The notes under the pieces are model-generated. The model made no database searches. It saw only the letters and a program-made list of their open reading frames with translations, and was not told where the DNA came from. Position numbers and translations under genes: made by a program. A DNA stretch of 36,777 nt from Fomitopsis serialis (Eukaryota > Basidiomycota > Agaricomycetes > Polyporales > Fomitopsidaceae), in assembly GCF_022376445.1 (NCBI RefSeq), contig NW_025955348.1, forward strand, positions 1 to 36,777, read 5' to 3'. This document shows, piece after piece, positions 31,283-36,777 of this stretch; the first letter of the stretch is position 1, and each line of letters starts with the position of its first letter.

Positions 31283-31745
31283 CCCCAGCCTCAGGCTGTT
31301 GCGTTCGTGACTGAGGACATTGCATGTCAGCCTCCCGGTCAGCCCCCCGGTCAGCCTCTGCGGCGGTCTCGATCACTGGGGAACTCGGCTGGCACCTCGA
31401 TAAGATAGTTTGAGGCCTAACGCCCCCGGACCTCGTTTGCTATGCAACAATGAGCGTGAACATTTCCGTGCGGATACCGAGGCTTAGGCCTGAAGTTGTG
31501 CAATGCCAGCACTGACTCAGAGTAGGGCTCCAGATGGGCTATCCCGACAAGGTGGACCAGTTCAGAGAGTTATAGGAACCAAACGAGGACCGGAGCCCTG
31601 TTCAGATTCGTGCGGGTAGGCGCTTTCCGTGACATGCCGTCTGTACTGGCACACAGGGGATACACCAGTTGTTTGGGCGTGGCTCTACTAGTAAATTACA
31701 AGAATAAGTTAGGATGTAGCAGCAGGTTCAGTTACGCGGTGTCAG

Positions 31746-34160
31746 CTAGATTGGCTTGTACAACTTTACACGCAATGGGAGTTGGCTGCCCTTCTCCAAT
31801 GCATCACGGATGTACGGCCGCTGTACGATGGCGGATTTCTTGATGATATCTTCTGCGGGGAGCGCCAGTTCGAAGGTGAAGGATCGCACGAGGACGAAAA
31901 GCAGCGCCTTCATCCTGGGGTATTGTCAATGGATGATGTATATGTGACACGGTCGCTGATAACTCACTCCATGAGTGCCAATCGGTACCCGATGCACGCG
32001 TGTGGTCCGCCCAAGAACGTCATGAGGTTGCCCCACACTCCCGGGACAGACTGGGCCGCGTCTGGCCGCTTCTCCCATCTATCGGGCCTGAGCAATATTC
32101 GGCTCAGAGCGACGAGGAACGTCATGTATATCGAACTCACCTGAATTCGGACGCGTCTTCTCCCCAGACAGGTTTGGACGTGTTGATAGTCTGGATAGGA
32201 ATGATCACCTGCATGCCCTTCCGCATCCTGGGACACCGATCCATTGTCAAGCAACGACCATGCAAGATTAACCCATGACACGTGCCTAACGCAGTCTCGT
32301 ACCCGCCCATGGCGGTCGTAGAAGGGCGTGCCGAACGGAATCACGTCGTCCTTGAGCGCCACCCGCACTGTGTGGCGCACAGGCGGGTGCACGCGGAGCG
32401 TCTCGCGCACTACCGCGTCGAGGTACGGCAGCGCGTTGAGTTCGTCCATGGACGGCGTCTCCGTTTCGACGGCGAGCAGCTCCTCGCGGAGCTTCTGCTG
32501 CACCTCTGGGACCTGGGCGAGCGCAAATAGACACCATGTCATTCCGTAGCTCGTCGTTTCGTGACCTGCGATCAGGAATCTGCGCCACATCAAAATCCCT
32601 GAGCGATGACGAATCGTAACGACCTACGTAGGCACCTCTGAGCGATGCGAGTCAGTGTTCAAGCTGCCAGCAGCCGATGGCACTACACTCACGGGCAAGT
32701 ACGTCTTCGTCCGACAACCTTTGATGCTCTGGGATGTTGCTGTTCATGTTCGCCTTGATCAGCAAGGTGAGCAGGTCGCGACTGCCTAGCACTTCGCTCG
32801 ACTCCTTTCCGCTCGACATTGCCTTCAGGACATCTGCCTTCTTCTCTCGGATGAGCTGCATCCCGACCCGCCGCGTCACTTCCTGAGAAGCGTCCCTAAG
32901 CCGTGAGAATTCGCCAGGCTACGACATGGCACCAAGGATTGTCAGATCCTGAACACATGGAGGATTGACGAACGTACCAAATATCGCGACAGCGGTACCA
33001 GATGATGGAGCAGCAAGGTGTAAACGGTGCCGCGTCCTCCTCCTGTGAGGGCTCCGAACACCGAAGTGAAGGCAGCATTGAGCTCGTTGGGTTTGCCGCT
33101 CTCGTCAAGCGAGTTGAGCGGGTAATTGAAGCCTATGAGCGGTGACCGGTCAGCAACGAGACGCTTCGGGGCTACGTCGTACGAACCTGCGAGCCCGATC
33201 ATATCGAGAGCCGTCTTGCTCATGTCGGATGCCACATCTATAGTGACGGCGTCTTGTGACATTAGTGTCCGGGCCTTCCAGACGTTCTTGAGCTAGAGGA
33301 TCGAGGTGTATTTAGCTGGGATGTCACAGTCTGTGATCATGATCATTGAACTCACTTTGTGCGCTTCCTCCACAAATATGCTTTCCAGTTCCCGTATTTG
33401 TGCAGGCCAGAATGCAGGATTCTGTGGAAAGGGACATAAGGAAGCTCCTGAAACGCACATACGGACGCTCTCACCATGATACGCCTCTGGTGCAATGCCA
33501 TACGTCAGCTCGAGTAAACACACTGTCAACTGTCATGGCTTACCTGTTGACGGTGCTGGTCCCCTTGTTGAACGATGATGATGATGATGAACTCAGGATT
33601 TATTAACCGCAACAAGCAAACAACCCTTGTTGAACGAGTCAGTGTTGCAAAATGAAAGTAGTCGCTTATATGCTTACCCTCCACGATGAGCAGACCTGCG
33701 AAGGGCATGAATGACCTGTAAAACGGATCCTCGCGACTACAACATACCATGACCAAAAATTTCGCCTAACATGAACGCGACCGTACCGGGCTTCGGATAG
33801 TTGCTCGAATGGGTAAGTACGTGGTTCAGAGCCTTGGCGTCCAGTGTGTAGAGCGCGTCTGCCTGTCGTCGTCAAAGAGAGTTGGTGAAGGCAAGTCGAG
33901 TCTAATAACGAGAATTACGCACACAGAACCAGTCTTTGAACTCAAATGTCGGGCCGTACGTGTCAATCCAGGCAGCATCGTCTACCTGCCATCGATGGAT
34001 GTTGCCAGACAGCCAACTTGTTGCGGCCGGGCCTCGTAGGTGCCGGATGCTCGATCTGTACGGTATTGTCAATATAACGGGCTATCTTCCACACCACATA
34101 TGCGAGCGTGGCCGCGGGCAGGTACAAAAGTAGTTGCGACGTCGTAACGGCCGAAGCCAT
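31746..34160 (-). CDS. Cytochrome P450 monooxygenase, basidiomycete type
   Basis: A heme-thiolate oxygenase in about a dozen exons. It starts [17 protein letters not shown] at 34160, an N-terminal membrane anchor. In order: [10 protein letters not shown] (~34045), [13 protein letters not shown] (~33860), EGDQHRQQ (~33555), a 12-nt micro-exon RRIM (33475-33486), [13 protein letters not shown], the oxygen-binding I-helix [10 protein letters not shown] (~32570), the ExxR motif ETLRVHPPV (~32395), the PERW-type RPDRWE (~32070), the cysteine loop [10 protein letters not shown] (~32000; Cys binds heme) and a C-terminus ending KLYKPI at 31746. The wording resembles large basidiomycete P450 families that oxidise xenobiotics or secondary metabolites; the CYP family is not assigned. 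Oddities: anchor and HLRGP lie in different frames near 34070 (a frameshift or a very short intron), and the segment before FLIAGHE departs from the usual LAQIPxFL. Probably an ER protein, if functional. Confidence 0.85.
33562..33637 (-). repeat. 14-bp direct repeat duplicating a P450 3' splice site
   Basis: CCCTTGTTGAACGA occurs at 33562-33575 and 33624-33637. On the gene strand both give TTCAACAAG at an intron end. Use of the upstream copy alone would give a 52-nt intron, the usual size here; the present intron is 114 nt. The 62-bp insert includes a (CAT)n run. Confidence 0.6.
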
Positions 34161-35469
34161 ATTTCTAGGGAGTATGAAGGGCGTCGGGAGGCACCTCTGG
34201 GTGGGATGTGGTACTCCGGGGTGAGATGTGGTCAGTGACGTCGCTCCCCACAATAGAGACCAGGAGATCGCTTTGTATCTAAGTGACTTTCCCATTGGTG
34301 CATAGTAGAGAAGGAGGACGCACCAGCAAATAGGAGTGGTGGGATGCCTTCAAGCTAGCTGTTGTCGAACTTGACCTGGTCTCGGATACATGGCATGTAC
34401 TTAAGTAGGACACGGCAATGGTACATCACATCGGGCGAAGTACCGCATACACTCAGGCGCACACATCGCATGTTGAAACAAAAGTGTTGCAATGTACTCG
34501 ATACGAGGTTCAACTCACAGTATGTCAACCTCGAATTGATGGTCACGGTGGCACCGTTCTCCCAACGTTCTCCGACCTCTGAGTCGGGTGGCGCACGCGG
34601 CTATCTTAGGACAAAACACTCTGACCGTGACAAAACACTTTGTGCAAAGCGTCTGCATGTCACTTATAACTTACAAAGGAGGTTGAAGAGGGTCTGCCTA
34701 GGGGAGACTAATTAGTAGGTATGGCGGTGCCAGCGTCACTGCTTGACTCACTGCATCTATCCTTCTACCGGCCCGGCGGTTCCAGCTCATACTGCGATAA
34801 GGCTGTCGCTGTAAGTTCAAAACACAGGCTGACGTTTGAACTTTGGACTGACTGTAACCTTTCCAGAGATGTGACGTACCGGAACATGACCCGCTGAGTG
34901 CGCCAGCTGAAATACCGACATCCCGGGCTAATGTCATCCGACCCCGCGAATCACGTATGCATGCTACGAGTACAAATTGCGAACCACAGTCACATCACGT
35001 CCTGGTCCATCGATCCGAAAGTCCACTGTCCATTTGCGAGTGATGCGATGAACGACTAGTCTTCATAACAAACATGGTGTAGCGCACATCGAGCAGCAAT
35101 CCGAACAGAGAGGACTGACAGGGAGCACAATTCCTCGAACGATGTCGAGCGCGGGCCGGATATTACGCAAGGTTGTCGGAGAGGAACAGGCAGCGCGCAA
35201 CGGTGAGGTGATTACACAAAGTGAAGGTAGCGCGGATAAGCGGGGGCGACGAGGCGGAGGAAGGTGAAAACGTCCAGGAGCGATATCCAACGAGAAGGCG
35301 AAGAGAGCGGAGCGCGGGATTAGGCAGAGTGCAACGGTCGAAGTAATAAAAGAGGTGATAGATGGACCATTATGAGAAACTAAAATTGTTCAGGCATCTA
35401 TTCACACATTATGAAAAGCGTACTCACCGAGTGTAATATGACCTACACCGTACAAGACCGGTCAACAAT
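34161..35469. other. Intergenic between the P450 and gene V
   Basis: No supported gene, RNA or transposon. The P450 promoter should lie in 34161-34400. A short direct repeat GACAAAACACT occurs twice near 34610-34640. Confidence 0.4.
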
Positions 35470-36228
35470 TCAGACGCGATTAAAGAAGCCGGTGACAACA
35501 GGTTGAGGAACAGCCACGACATCTTTTCCCGGCGAGCGTCCGACCTTCGAGTTCGAGATAACATTCGGGCTGAGGGAACGGATGCCATTGGTCGTCGTAA
35601 GCGACTCGCAGCTCGACCCAAAGCGCGCCTGCAGGTCCGCAAAGGCGGCGTCCAGCCGGTAGCGCGCCATCACGAGGTCATGCTCTGAGTACGTCGCCGG
35701 GTTGCAGCACACTGAGTTCGGAGTGTGGCTGCGGCCGTGAGTCGACTTCAAGTACAGCGCGGATGAGGGAGAGCATTTGAGTGGAGCAGGCGATGTCCTC
35801 GCTGGGACATAGGGAAGCTTGACCTGAGAACGAGAGTGTTGGACGGTGAGAGGCGGGAAGTCCGGAAAGGAGAGTAGTGGGGCCGAAGGGGCGTATGGGA
35901 CTGTGGGCTGGTAGGCGACCCAGTCGGTCTGGCAAGGAGGAAGCGGGGTTGACGTCAGACTGTAAATTATGCATGCGGAAGCGCGCACCTCGATGGGCTT
36001 GCTGGTGAGCGTTGGGCTAGCTTCGGCGCTTGACGTCTGCGTCAGGACACGCCAGATACGCGTCTCTAGGCTGGGCCGAGCCTTGCATTTCTCGAGATTG
36101 GCCACCCAGTCTACGTCATGGTTACGCGGCGTGAGGCAAACGTACAAAGTATACCATGCGAACACCAACGCAAGGAGCGCCGCAGCGAAGAGGATCGCAA
36201 GGCCGATGCTTTTACTAGCGTCGAGCAT
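35470..36228 (-). CDS. Orphan single-pass membrane protein V (252 aa)
   Basis: A single open frame. The start MLDASKSIGL at 36228 is preferred because the membrane segment follows at once (residues ~8-31, IGLAILFAAALLALVFAWYTLYVC). An upstream in-frame Met at 36330 would add 34 residues. After the membrane come a charged part (DVDWVANLEKCKARPS), a Pro/Ser/Thr-rich middle (YQPTVPYAPSAPLLSFPDFPP) and a C-terminal part with a possible short helix (MARYRLDAAFADLQARFGS). No family recognised. It resembles W and Y only in architecture. Confidence 0.55.
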   Translation of the reverse strand: MLDASKSIGLAILFAAALLALVFAWYTLYVCLTPRNHDVDWVANLEKCKARPSLETRIWRVLTQTSSAEASPTLTSKPIEVRASACIIYSLTSTPLPPCQTDWVAYQPTVPYAPSAPLLSFPDFPPLTVQHSRSQVKLPYVPARTSPAPLKCSPSSALYLKSTHGRSHTPNSVCCNPATYSEHDLVMARYRLDAAFADLQARFGSSCESLTTTNGIRSLSPNVISNSKVGRSPGKDVVAVPQPVVTGFFNRV

Positions 36229-36777
36229 GAAGATCCCGCGCGGAGAGACGTGTCTCCGGGGTAAGGCAAGGCCTAGGATACGAGTTATAACAGTTAGCAG
36301 TAACGCCGAGGAAGGGAGGACATGTCGCAAGCTAAGTTTTGCATCATGTTGTGTCTATACATGGCTACCACAAGAGACGAGACTCAACATTGTCCAACCC
36401 GAGTCGTGGCGTCGTGGCGCGGCCCTTCAAGCTTGAAACGTCAGACTTCATAACAGTTGGCACGCACTCGTCCGAGTTGCAGTACACGCATCAACCCGCG
36501 AACGTGTCTCGTCAACGTTGTAATGGAAAACACATCGGCGAGTACATGCGCCGATAACATAGCGAATGTCGTGGTGCACGGTTGGGCTAAATGCATTGAG
36601 ATGTCGTCAGTAGCGAATGATCGCATGACACTCAGTAGAGGGACTGCATGTCGTGACTCTCAATCGCCAGAGACTGGCACAGAGCTTGAGCTTCAAGATT
36701 AGTCGTGATTATCATATGCATGTGGTGCTTCAGTCTGCAAGTCATCGGCAAGAACAGCGCAGTCTCTGAGATGCCGA
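36229..36777. other. Upstream flank of gene V
   Basis: Holds the V leader and presumably its promoter. No other gene is supported up to the window end. Confidence 0.4.

Larger units (their letters stand above)
24545..31490 (-). repeat. Right arm of the ~7 kb inverted repeat
   Basis: Reverse complement of ~9820-16750 with the same gene order (X promoter, X copy C, 3' element, Y, Z). Small indels distinguish the arms. Identity falls off beyond ~24545 on the inner side and ~31490 on the outer side. Confidence 0.9.

Overview
This window is nuclear DNA from a basidiomycete fungus, most likely an Agaricomycete such as a wood-decay or mushroom-forming species. Genes carry many 50-60 nt introns with GTRNGY donors. 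There are no bacterial-style operons, and TATA boxes lie about 100 nt upstream of starts. The recognisable proteins (a P450 with basidiomycete-type motifs, a proline/serine-rich C2H2 regulator, a mitochondrial ornithine carrier remnant) also fit. Exon joins were worked out by hand from splice sites and phase, so terminal exons are less certain than internal ones.

The window is dominated by duplication. An orphan membrane protein, called family X here (646 aa in its intact copy, seven exons), is present three times: copy A at 4466-6739 (-), copy B at 14132-16386 (-) and copy C at 24932-27193 (+). Copies B and C lie in two arms of a ~7 kb inverted repeat (left ~9820-16750, right ~24545-31490) around a 7.8 kb spacer. 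Each arm also carries a second orphan single-pass membrane gene (family Y: 11782-12658 and 28662-29540) and a weak small gene behind a clear TATA box (family Z). Within the arms, X and its 3' flank are almost identical between B and C, introns included. The Y genes and intergenic DNA are visibly more diverged, so the arms look like a partly gene-converted palindrome.

Layout. 1-1084: a mitochondrial ornithine carrier broken by several frameshifts. 1599-3295: single-pass membrane orphan W. 4466-6739: X copy A. 8098-9123: a basic, probably nuclear orphan. 9820-16750: left arm. 17271-18376: a 1.1 kb non-autonomous DNA transposon with perfect 28-bp terminal inverted repeats and a perfect 8-bp target duplication, inserted in a block that recurs uninterrupted near the other two X copies. 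19852-21057: a three-finger C2H2 protein gene, the only well supported gene of the spacer. 24545-31490: right arm. 31746-34160: cytochrome P450. 35470-36228: single-pass membrane orphan V.

The most interesting system is the X family. It has an internal ~120-residue duplication that carries an intron at the same place in both halves. Each X copy has a conserved upstream region with a TATA box and ACGCGT motifs, a conserved 3' element containing a 31-codon frame in two copies, and an associated upstream block at ~0.8 kb. Its second exon is a symmetric cassette that is in frame only in copy C, because a G tract is 5 long in C and 4 in A and B. No biochemical function can be assigned to X, Y, W or V from sequence alone.
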